Source: Sphingomonadaceae bacterium
Lineage (GTDB): Bacteria > Pseudomonadota > Alphaproteobacteria > Sphingomonadales > Sphingomonadaceae
Length of the DNA stretch: 6,861 bases
Reading direction: 5' to 3'
Assembly (NCBI GenBank): GCA_009923795.1
Contig: RFSU01000123.1
Span: 1 to 6,861, forward strand
The position numbers and the translations under genes were made by a program. Under the pieces are notes generated by a model that saw only the letters and a program-made list of their open reading frames with translations, was not told the origin of the DNA and made no database searches. Below are positions 1 through 4,970 of this stretch, piece by piece; the stretch's first letter is position 1, and the number at the start of each line of letters is the position of its first letter.

Positions 1-315
1 CTGCAGGATAAGGCCAATGGTCCCCGCCAGCATGATGACAATTTCGGCTGTCTTGATGATCCGAATAATCTTGGCTTTGTCACGTCCATCAGCGAGCTGT
101 CCGGAAACTGCCGAAAACAAAAAATAGGGCAGGATGAAGAGCGCGCCTGCAAGGGCGCTAAAGCTGGCTTCCTGCGTGGGATCTTTCAGGATGGTGTAGG
201 TGACCAAGACCACCATCGCCATGCGGAACAGATTATCGTTAAATGCACCCAGAAACTGGGTGATGAACAGGGGCAGGAAGCGCCGCTCTCCCAAAAGGCG
301 AAAAGAAGTCTGCAT
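1..315 (-). CDS. MFS transporter, LplT / LplT-Aas-like lysophospholipid flippase (N-terminal part, truncated by window edge)
   Basis: Reading leftwards from an ATG at 315-313, 105 codons stay open to base 1; the rest lies outside the window. The N-terminus carries QFLGAFNDNLFR (residues 20-31), a hallmark of the lysophospholipid-transporter branch of the major facilitator superfamily. Hydrophobic helices follow at about 14-24, 32-43, 53-71 and 86-104. Between helices, QLADGRDK (73-80) fits the conserved cytoplasmic loop-2 MFS motif. Family members flip lysophospholipids across the inner membrane for re-acylation. In many proteobacteria the transporter is fused to a PlsC-like acyltransferase and an acyl-ACP/CoA synthetase; whether this one is fused cannot be seen. 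No strong Shine-Dalgarno precedes the ATG, but the protein start matches the family. It diverges from pgsA, another phospholipid gene. Confident for MFS of this branch; substrate is inferred. Confidence 0.8.
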   Translation of the reverse strand, partial: MQTSFRLLGERRFLPLFITQFLGAFNDNLFRMAMVVLVTYTILKDPTQEASFSALAGALFILPYFLFSAVSGQLADGRDKAKIIRIIKTAEIVIMLAGTIGLILQ

Positions 316-405
316 GGTGAAGGCTGGCGACCCCAAAGAGGAATTTTTCGATAAAGCGCATAACCTAGCTTTTCCCACCGACGCAAACGCTTTAAGGGTT
401 TGGAC
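316..405. promoter_or_regulatory. Divergent intergenic region, MFS gene / pgsA
   Basis: These 90 bp separate two divergent genes and so should hold both promoters. The middle is AT-richer than its surroundings (about 342-380). No convincing -35/-10 pair could be assigned on either strand. AAGGG at 394-398 is the likely ribosome binding site of pgsA, seven bases before a GTG at 406. The function is inferred from position. Confidence 0.4.
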
Positions 406-960
406 GTGATTAATAGTTTGCCCAATATTTTGACGCTGTCGCGCATCTTTACGGTGCCCGTTCTGGTCGCCTTGCTCTGGTATCCCGGCTGGCAGCTTGG
501 GTATCTGCTCGGCTTTGCGCTCTACTGTTTGATGGGCATCACCGATTATTTTGACGGATATTTGGCGCGGGCGCAGGGCACGGTGTCTAAGCTCGGTGTG
601 TTTCTGGATCCAATTGCCGACAAAATCATGGTGGCTGCGGTCATCGTTATGCTGGTAGCGACAGGCGATATCGCCGGGTGGCATGTTATTGCAGCGATCA
701 TCATCCTGATTAGGGAGATTGCAGTTTCCGGCTTGCGTGAATTTTTGGCGGGTCTGCGCGTCTCGGTTCCGGTCACCAAGCTCGCAAAATGGAAAACCAC
801 ATTTCAAATTGTCTCGCTGGGCGCATTGATTTTGGCAGGGGCGTTCGCAGATATCGCATGGATTAAATGGGTCGGGCTTTCTACCCTTTGGGCAGCGGCC
901 GCCCTGACGATGGTCACAGGCTGGGATTATCTTCGGGTTGGCATTCGCCATTTGGACTGA
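406..960 (+). CDS. pgsA: CDP-diacylglycerol--glycerol-3-phosphate 3-phosphatidyltransferase
   Basis: The enzyme transfers a phosphatidyl group from CDP-diacylglycerol to glycerol 3-phosphate, giving phosphatidylglycerophosphate, precursor of phosphatidylglycerol and cardiolipin; it is an integral inner-membrane protein. The CDP-alcohol phosphatidyltransferase signature is complete: D47, D50, G51, A54, R55, G64, D68 and D72 with the family spacing (DYFDGYLAR at 47-55, then GVFLDPIAD at 64-72). The N-terminus LPNILTLSRI (5-14) is typical of PgsA. Hydrophobic segments lie around 14-26, 31-46, 75-87, 92-110, 132-150 and 156-171. At 184 residues it is of normal length. GTG at 406 is chosen because AAGGG sits seven bases upstream; the in-frame TTG at 400 (two residues longer) would place that site too close. 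First gene of an operon with moaD, which begins three bases after its stop. Confidence 0.95.
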   Translation: MINSLPNILTLSRIFTVPVLVALLWYPGWQLGYLLGFALYCLMGITDYFDGYLARAQGTVSKLGVFLDPIADKIMVAAVIVMLVATGDIAGWHVIAAIIILIREIAVSGLREFLAGLRVSVPVTKLAKWKTTFQIVSLGALILAGAFADIAWIKWVGLSTLWAAAALTMVTGWDYLRVGIRHLD

Positions 961-963
961 GCA

Positions 964-1221
964 ATGCAGCTCTCCATCCTTTATTTTGCCCAGTTTCGAG
1001 AGAGTATTGGCGTTTCAAGCGAGGTTATTGATCTGCCGCCTGATATGATCACTGTGGCTGATCTGGTCCGCTGGCTCTCCAATCACTCACACCGGCATCA
1101 GGCCGCCTTTATGGACCTTGGCCGGGTGCGCGTTGCGGTTGATCAAACCATGGCAGATTTTGACCAAGATATTTCAGGCGCGTCGGAAATAGCCTTTTTT
1201 CCCCCGGTGACGGGCGGATGA
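964..1221 (+). CDS. moaD: Molybdopterin synthase small (sulfur-carrier) subunit MoaD
   Basis: MoaD is a ubiquitin-like sulfur carrier. Its C-terminal glycine is adenylated by a MoeB-type enzyme and converted to a thiocarboxylate, which supplies the dithiolene sulfurs when MoaE converts precursor Z (cPMP) to molybdopterin in the cytoplasm. The 85-residue length is normal. The N-terminal strand (MQLSILYFAQFRE) is typical, and the protein ends in FFPPVTGG, the essential di-glycine tail after a Pro-Pro found in many MoaD proteins. It begins three bases after pgsA and overlaps moaE by four bases (ATGA), so subunit translation is probably coupled. The site upstream of its ATG is weak, fitting read-through from pgsA. 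The other cofactor genes (moaA, moaC, moeB) are not in the window. Confidence 0.93.
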   Translation: MQLSILYFAQFRESIGVSSEVIDLPPDMITVADLVRWLSNHSHRHQAAFMDLGRVRVAVDQTMADFDQDISGASEIAFFPPVTGG

Positions 1222-1661
1222 AGACCGTCCGGGTGCAATCGCAGGATTTTGATCCCGGCGCGGAGCTGGCGCTGCTGGACTCATTAGGCGCGGGTGCGGT
1301 TGCAAGCTTCACAGGCCTTGTGCGTGGGGATGATGGGGTGGATCGGCTGGTGCTGGAACATTATCCCGGCATGACCCAGCGGAGCCTTGAAATGCTCGTT
1401 GAGACTGCGTGTGCCCGCTGGCCCCTATTGGGCGCTATCGTGATCCACCGCATTGGTGAGCTGGCTATGGGTGAGCGGATCGTCTTTGTGGGAACGGCAA
1501 GCGCCCATCGCGCCGCCGCTTTGGAGGCGTGCGCGTTTTTGATCGATCAATTGAAAACCAGCGCCCCTTTTTGGAAGCAAGAATGGGTCTCTGGAAAGAG
1601 TCGCTGGGTTGATGCGCGCGCAGGGGACGCTGATGCGTCGGCCCGGTGGCTTAAGGATTGA
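1218..1661 (+). CDS. moaE: Molybdopterin synthase catalytic (large) subunit MoaE
   Basis: MoaE binds cPMP and, with two MoaD per MoaE dimer, inserts two sulfurs to make molybdopterin. The 147 residues cover the family. FTGLVR (31-36) is the first conserved block; RLVLEHYPGM (43-52) follows. IHRIGEL (76-82) and SAHR (95-98) form the substrate pocket. K113 (in IDQLKT) and K120 (in PFWKQE) have the same seven-residue spacing as the two catalytic lysines of E. coli MoaE (K119, K126), and H97/R98 sit at the matching distance before them. The ATG overlaps the moaD stop. The 3' end runs 11 bp into the end of the oppositely oriented oxyR gene, leaving no room for an intergenic terminator. Confidence 0.95.
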   Translation: MKTVRVQSQDFDPGAELALLDSLGAGAVASFTGLVRGDDGVDRLVLEHYPGMTQRSLEMLVETACARWPLLGAIVIHRIGELAMGERIVFVGTASAHRAAALEACAFLIDQLKTSAPFWKQEWVSGKSRWVDARAGDADASARWLKD

Positions 1662-2595
1662 TCTCGCTCAAGGTTGTGGGCTTTGCCGATGCCTCTGTCA
1701 GGCCTTGCTCGTCCCGCAGGACTTTTGCCAGCATCTGAAAATCTTTGGCGCGTGGGCTGCCCTTGCGCCAGACAATCGCGATAGAGCGGGCCGCATGTGC
1801 CGCCTCAAGCGGTCTAATTTGGATCCCCGTATTGGATAATATACCAGCATCTATCGCCATTTTTGGGAGCATGGTCACGCCCAGACCATTATCGACCATC
1901 TGAACAAGGGTGTGCAGCGATGTGCCGAGCATCTTGGCTTCAGCTCGCAATTCCGGCCTGTTGCAGGCGTCGAGAATATGATCCTTCAGGCAATGCCCAT
2001 CTTCCAAAAGCAGCAGCCGACTATGGTCAATTGCGTCTGCCGGAACTTGGGGAGGCGTAACTTCCCCCGCCGGATAGGCGACGTAGAGCCGATCTTCAAA
2101 AAGCACCTCGCTCTCCACCTCGCCACAGGCATAGGGCAGGGCGAGAAGGACGCAATCTAGGCGGCCGCGATGAAGGGATTCACATGCGGCGGCGCTGGTT
2201 TCCTCGCGCAAGAAGAGCTTCAGCTCTGGCCAGTCGCGACGCATTGGCGGCAACAAGCGCGGCAGCAGGAAGGGGGCAATTGTTGGGATCACGCCCAGCC
2301 TTAATTCGCCGGACAAGGGCTTGCCGCCCGCCTTCACCATATCGCCAAGTTCTTCGGCTTCCCGCACAACGCGGCGCGCCTTTTCGGCGATCCGATCCCC
2401 CAAGGCTGTAAAGCGCACCACGCGCCGATTGCGCTCGACCAAGGTCACGCCAATCAGTGACTCCAATTCGCGCAATCCGGCGGACAGTGTCGATTGGGTC
2501 ACAAAGCAAGCGTCGGCGGCTTTGCCGAAATGGCCGTGGTCGTGCAGCGCAACAAGATATTGAAGCTGCTTCAACGTGGGAAGAAAAACGCTCAT
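1651..2595 (-). CDS. oxyR: LysR-family hydrogen peroxide sensor OxyR
   Basis: OxyR is a tetrameric cytoplasmic regulator that forms an intramolecular disulfide with peroxide and then activates antioxidant genes (catalase, peroxiredoxin, thiol repair). The 314-residue protein has a LysR winged helix-turn-helix at about 6-63 (AADACFVTQSTLSAGLREL at 26-44) and a periplasmic-binding-protein-like sensor domain from about 95. The block LEDGHCLKDHILDAC contains C202 and C211, nine residues apart as are the redox pair C199/C208 of E. coli OxyR, with the histidine before the first cysteine also kept. T104 in GVIPTIAPFLLP matches the peroxide-pocket threonine region. This separates it from generic LysR proteins. 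ATG at 2595 is preceded by GAGGCG at a good distance; an ATG at 2599 is out of frame. It diverges from cysE; autoregulation is likely by analogy. Confidence 0.9.
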   Translation of the reverse strand: MSVFLPTLKQLQYLVALHDHGHFGKAADACFVTQSTLSAGLRELESLIGVTLVERNRRVVRFTALGDRIAEKARRVVREAEELGDMVKAGGKPLSGELRLGVIPTIAPFLLPRLLPPMRRDWPELKLFLREETSAAACESLHRGRLDCVLLALPYACGEVESEVLFEDRLYVAYPAGEVTPPQVPADAIDHSRLLLLEDGHCLKDHILDACNRPELRAEAKMLGTSLHTLVQMVDNGLGVTMLPKMAIDAGILSNTGIQIRPLEAAHAARSIAIVWRKGSPRAKDFQMLAKVLRDEQGLTEASAKPTTLSEINP

Positions 2596-2739
2596 TCATC
2601 GCCTCGTTCGATTATTAGGCCTAATCTAAGTAATTTCTTCTATCAAACAAGGGTTCCGTCTAAGCCTTTTGGTACGAAAAGCTGGAAGTTGTGGTCAATC
2701 AAGCCTAAGTTATCTGGGTAGAGGGAAGGACTTCGAGCT
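2596..2739. promoter_or_regulatory. Divergent oxyR / cysE promoter region
   Basis: This 144-bp gap is AT-richer than the neighbouring genes and must carry promoters for oxyR (minus) and probably cysE (plus). It holds a dyad at 2610-2626 (separate entry), three copies of CTAAG (2626-2630, 2660-2664, 2705-2709), and GAGGGAAGGA at 2721-2730, the ribosome binding site for the cysE GTG. LysR-type regulators usually bind between themselves and a divergent gene, so an OxyR operator here is plausible. No clear -35/-10 pair was assigned. Confidence 0.55.
2610..2626. promoter_or_regulatory. Candidate OxyR operator: 17-bp dyad
   Basis: GATTATTAGGCCTAATC reads as GATTA, seven bases, TAATC, with a perfect 12-bp palindrome (ATTAGGCCTAAT, 2614-2625) inside it. 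The 5-7-5 layout equals that of one OxyR half-operator (GATAG, seven bases, CTATC in E. coli), though the arms differ. A second half 22 bp away, expected for a full tetramer site, is not clear: CTATC occurs at 2640-2644 but out of register. The dyad lies only 15-30 bp upstream of the oxyR start, a position suited to autorepression. Confidence 0.4.
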
Positions 2740-3426
2740 GTGTTTGATGCCGTCATTACCTATCTGGACTCGATCAAAGCGCGAGACCCAGCCCCGCGTT
2801 CGCGCTGGGAAATCCTGATTTATCCGGGCGTGTGGGCGCTCGCCTTCCACCGGGCGGCGCATTGGCTGTTTGAGGCGGACCTGTTTTTTCTGGCGCGTGT
2901 GGTGAACCATTTTTCGCGCTTCCTGACCGCTATTGATATTCATCCCGGTGCTAAGATTGGCAAGAATTTCTTCATCGATCATGGGTTTGTCGTCATCGGG
3001 GAAACCGCCGAAATTGGCGATAATGTGACGATTTATCAGGGCGCAACGCTTGGCGGTACCAACCCGACGAGTGGCGAAGGGGGCAAGCGCCACCCAACGA
3101 TTGAAGACGATGCCATCATCAGCTTAGGGGCAGCCGTTCTTGGCCCCGTCACCGTTGGCAAGCGCGCGCGGATTGCGGCCAATGCTGTCGTCACGAAGGA
3201 CGTCCCCGAAGGGGCAACGATGGTTGGCATTCCGGCTCGGCCCTTATTGGTGGATGCTCAGGACTATCAGAAACCTTTTATGCCCTATGGCACGCCGTGC
3301 CGCGATCAATTCGATCCGGCGACGCAGCAGCTTGAAATCCTGAAATGCGAAGTAGAGCAGTTGCAGAAACGTCTGGCCGAACTGACGGACAATAAGGACG
3401 CCGCCGCGCGTTGGACGAGCGCCTAA
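2740..3426 (+). CDS. cysE: Serine O-acetyltransferase, EpsC type
   Basis: The enzyme acetylates L-serine with acetyl-CoA to O-acetylserine, the first committed step of cysteine synthesis; cytoplasmic. The 228-residue protein has a helical N-terminus (about 1-60) and a left-handed beta-helix of hexapeptide repeats (about 65-165). Catalytic D66 (DIHPGAKIG) and H81 (FFIDH) are 15 residues apart, as in E. coli CysE (D143/H158). R117/H118 (GKRHP) match the conserved substrate/CoA contacts. The C-terminal part (about 195-218, QQLEILKCEVEQLQKRLAEL) is a short predicted coiled coil. Whether the C-terminal tail docks into cysteine synthase is unknown; it does not end in isoleucine as classical partners do. 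GTG at 2740 is chosen for the purine-rich GGGAAGGA ending nine bases upstream and for a family-like N-terminus. Its stop overlaps the next gene (TAATG). Confidence 0.93.
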   Translation: MFDAVITYLDSIKARDPAPRSRWEILIYPGVWALAFHRAAHWLFEADLFFLARVVNHFSRFLTAIDIHPGAKIGKNFFIDHGFVVIGETAEIGDNVTIYQGATLGGTNPTSGEGGKRHPTIEDDAIISLGAAVLGPVTVGKRARIAANAVVTKDVPEGATMVGIPARPLLVDAQDYQKPFMPYGTPCRDQFDPATQQLEILKCEVEQLQKRLAELTDNKDAAARWTSA

Positions 3427-3761
3427 TGGGGGTTGTCGCCCCTTTTCCATTCTCGGGTGGGCAGGTTGCATTTGATCGAACGGAACTGACCCGCATTCTT
3501 GACCTTTACGGGCGGATGGTCGCTGCCGGCCATTGGCGTGATTATGCGATGGACATGGGCAAGGACGCTGCCGTGTTCAGCGCCTATCGCCGCGCGGCTG
3601 AGCGCCCGGAGTTCCGAATTGAAAAGCGTCCGGCGCTCCGCAATCGGCAAGGCCAATGGGCCTTGATCGGGGAGCATGGCGTTGTTCTAAAGCGCGGGCA
3701 GGAGCTTGCCCCGGTGCTCGCGCCTGTGGAGCGTCGTCTTATGAAGCTGGTCGCGGAATAA
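3426..3761 (+). CDS. DUF2794 family protein, function unknown
   Basis: A 111-residue soluble protein, with no signal peptide or membrane segment, recognised as DUF2794, a small family conserved in alphaproteobacteria with no assigned function. Visible family features are FDRTEL near the N-terminus (16-21), LYGRMVAAGHWRDYAMD (27-43), VFSAYRRAAERPEFRIEKRP (50-69) and the C-terminal LKRG...VLAPVERRLMKLV (about 88-109). The sequence is basic and suggests a compact alpha/beta fold. ATG at 3426 is preferred to an in-frame TTG 15 bases upstream, because it overlaps the last base of the cysE stop (TAATG), a layout typical of translational coupling, and GGACGAG lies upstream at reasonable distance. 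The coupling implies co-expression with cysE; a role in sulfur or thiol metabolism would be speculation. Confidence 0.85.
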   Translation: MGVVAPFPFSGGQVAFDRTELTRILDLYGRMVAAGHWRDYAMDMGKDAAVFSAYRRAAERPEFRIEKRPALRNRQGQWALIGEHGVVLKRGQELAPVLAPVERRLMKLVAE

Positions 3762-3786
3762 ACCTTCCACCACCAGAAACCAAATC

Positions 3787-3818
3787 GGGCCCGCCAAGCT
3801 CGAAAGCGCTGCGGGCCC
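3787..3818. terminator. Hairpin between convergent DUF2794 and SDR genes, probable bidirectional terminator
   Basis: GGGCCCGC (3787-3794) and GCGGGCCC (3811-3818) form a perfect 8-bp GC stem. The stem can extend past a two-base bulge with AGC (3797-3799) pairing GCT (3808-3810). It lies between the ends of two convergent genes, 25 bp after the plus-strand stop and 8 bp after the minus-strand stop. The T-runs after it are short on both strands (CTGTTT on plus, ATTTGGTTT on minus), so it may be a moderate terminator. Confidence 0.7.
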
Positions 3819-3826
3819 TGATCTGT

Positions 3827-4726
3827 TTAATTGCCCTGAAGTCGCTGGATTGCGGCCATGGACTGCTCCGCGCCGGATTGCGGCACGGTTTCGCCCGTGC
3901 GGTCGCTGATCTGCGCCCAATGGGCAGCCACCGCTTCGGGTGTCCGCTCGCCTGCGGGCAGAGCAACGCCGCGCGTCATGGTGACGTTGGCGGTGTGGAA
4001 GAAGCCGCCGCCTGCGCCCATGATCGTGTTGGTTGGGCAGTCCTCCGATACGAGGAAGAGCGCCGCTGGGACGACATTGACTGGGCTGAACGCCTTAAAG
4101 GCTTCTTCCGGCATAATGTCTTCGGTCATGCGCGTTCCGGCGAGCGGCGCGATGGTGTTGACCTTGATGTTGTTCTTCGCGCCTTCAAGATAGAGCGACT
4201 TGGTAAAGCCAGCGAGGCCAAGCTTGGCCGCGCCATAATTGGTCTGGCCGAAATTGCCGTACAGGCCCGTTGAAGAGGCGGTCATGAGGATACGGCCGTA
4301 ATTCTGCTCTCGCATCAAATCCCAAACAGCTTTGGTGGCATAGGCAGACCCAAGCAGGTGGATTTTCACGACCAGATCAAAATCGGCCACATCCATCTTG
4401 GTGAAGCTCTTATCCCGCAAGATGCCGGCATTGTTTATGAGGATGTGGACGCCGCCCCAAGCTTCCTTAGTTTTGGCGACCATCTCTTGCATCTGTTCAA
4501 ATTCGGCGACGTTGCCACCATTGGACATGGCTTCACCGCCTGCGGCCTTAATTTCTTCGACAACTTTAAGGGCCGCATCCGAATGGCCTGTCCCGTCACG
4601 GGCGCCACCCAGATCATTCACGACAACTTTTGCGCCACGCCGCGCCAATTCAAGGGCATATTCGCGGCCAAGGCCGCCGCCCGCACCCGTTACAATGGCA
4701 ACCTTGCCAGCAAAATTGATGGTCAT
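3827..4726 (-). CDS. SDR-family dehydrogenase, MFE-2-type (3R)-hydroxyacyl-CoA dehydrogenase-like
   Basis: The 299-residue cytoplasmic short-chain dehydrogenase is longer than the usual 250, matching the branch related to the dehydrogenase domain of peroxisomal multifunctional enzyme 2 (HSD17B4). TGAGGGLG (13-20) is the Rossmann nucleotide loop. Aspartate D38 in VVVNDLGG at the end of strand 2 suggests NAD(H) over NADP(H). NNAG is at 98-101. Catalytic S151, Y164 and K168 (YGAAK) have the spacing of the SDR triad, and LGGARDGTGHSDAA (39-52) is the inserted loop typical of this branch. A likely reaction is oxidation of a 3-hydroxyacyl-CoA, but substrate cannot be read from sequence, and no hydratase, thiolase or SCP2 domain is nearby. 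ATG at 4726 follows AAGGGAG with a six-base spacer. It is a single-gene unit ending at the hairpin near 3800. Confidence 0.85.
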   Translation of the reverse strand: MTINFAGKVAIVTGAGGGLGREYALELARRGAKVVVNDLGGARDGTGHSDAALKVVEEIKAAGGEAMSNGGNVAEFEQMQEMVAKTKEAWGGVHILINNAGILRDKSFTKMDVADFDLVVKIHLLGSAYATKAVWDLMREQNYGRILMTASSTGLYGNFGQTNYGAAKLGLAGFTKSLYLEGAKNNIKVNTIAPLAGTRMTEDIMPEEAFKAFSPVNVVPAALFLVSEDCPTNTIMGAGGGFFHTANVTMTRGVALPAGERTPEAVAAHWAQISDRTGETVPQSGAEQSMAAIQRLQGN

Positions 4727-4966
4727 GTCCTGCTCCCTTGCAGTGGAAAATCTACACGCCGCTGCTTAGCGCGGACATCGGCCAAGGCAAGGGCCTGATG
4801 AGCGACGCTACGGGAAGGCAGCGTGAAACGTGGTCTGCAATGCGACAAGTCGTTATTCTTACCCCTGAGTCGCGCAATTCTCGTCTTGTCTTGACGACTG
4901 AGCCGAAGCCGGGTTGGGAGGGGGCATGAACACAATTGTCGACCATTTGGTGCTGGATGCCCTGTC
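4727..4966. promoter_or_regulatory. Divergent region between SDR gene and nucleotidyltransferase-like gene, with small overlapping frames
   Basis: About 240 bp separate two divergent genes. The SDR ribosome binding site lies at the left end. On the plus strand there is an open frame from ATG 4798 to TGA 4929 (43 residues, AAGGG five bases upstream), whose stop overlaps an ATG at 4926. That second frame (14 residues) in turn overlaps the ATG at 4967. TTGACG at 4891-4896 resembles a -35 element but lacks a matching -10. I do not recognise the 43-residue product, and this may be simply promoter and leader DNA. Confidence 0.4.
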
Positions 4967-4970
4967 ATGA
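4926..4970 (+). CDS. Possible 14-residue leader peptide frame
   Basis: ATG at 4926 follows an unusually strong purine-rich site (GGGAGGGGG, 4917-4924... ending one base before the ATG region) and encodes MNTIVDHLVLDALS. Its TGA overlaps the ATG of the next gene (ATGA, 4967-4970). The downstream gene has only a weak site of its own, so this frame could load ribosomes for it by coupling. No homology is recognised. It may equally be chance; the very close spacing of the G-run to the ATG is a mark against it. Confidence 0.2.
   Translation: MNTIVDHLVLDALS

Noticed and set aside
1..6. CTGCAG at the very start of the window
   Set aside because: A PstI recognition site at the edge may reflect cloning or sampling, not biology.
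400..405. TTG at 400 as the pgsA start
   Set aside because: The AAGGG site at 394-398 would be only about one base away; GTG at 406 has seven-base spacing.
2180..2599. 139-codon minus-strand frame starting at ATG 2599 beside the oxyR start
   Set aside because: It is a shifted frame of oxyR; the frame from 2595 carries the conserved LysR and OxyR motifs.
2671..2717. TTGTGG (2689-2694) followed by a TATCTG-like element as a cysE promoter
   Set aside because: The spacing and -10 match are poor, so it was not listed as a promoter.
3656..4273. 205-codon open frame on the plus strand over the end of DUF2794 and the SDR gene
   Set aside because: It lies antisense to a clearly real SDR, crosses the terminator hairpin, and its product resembles no family. 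Long antisense frames are expected in GC-rich coding DNA.
4358..4798. 146-codon plus-strand frame opposite the SDR N-terminus
   Set aside because: It mirrors the SDR coding sequence on the other strand, with no supporting ribosome site or homology.
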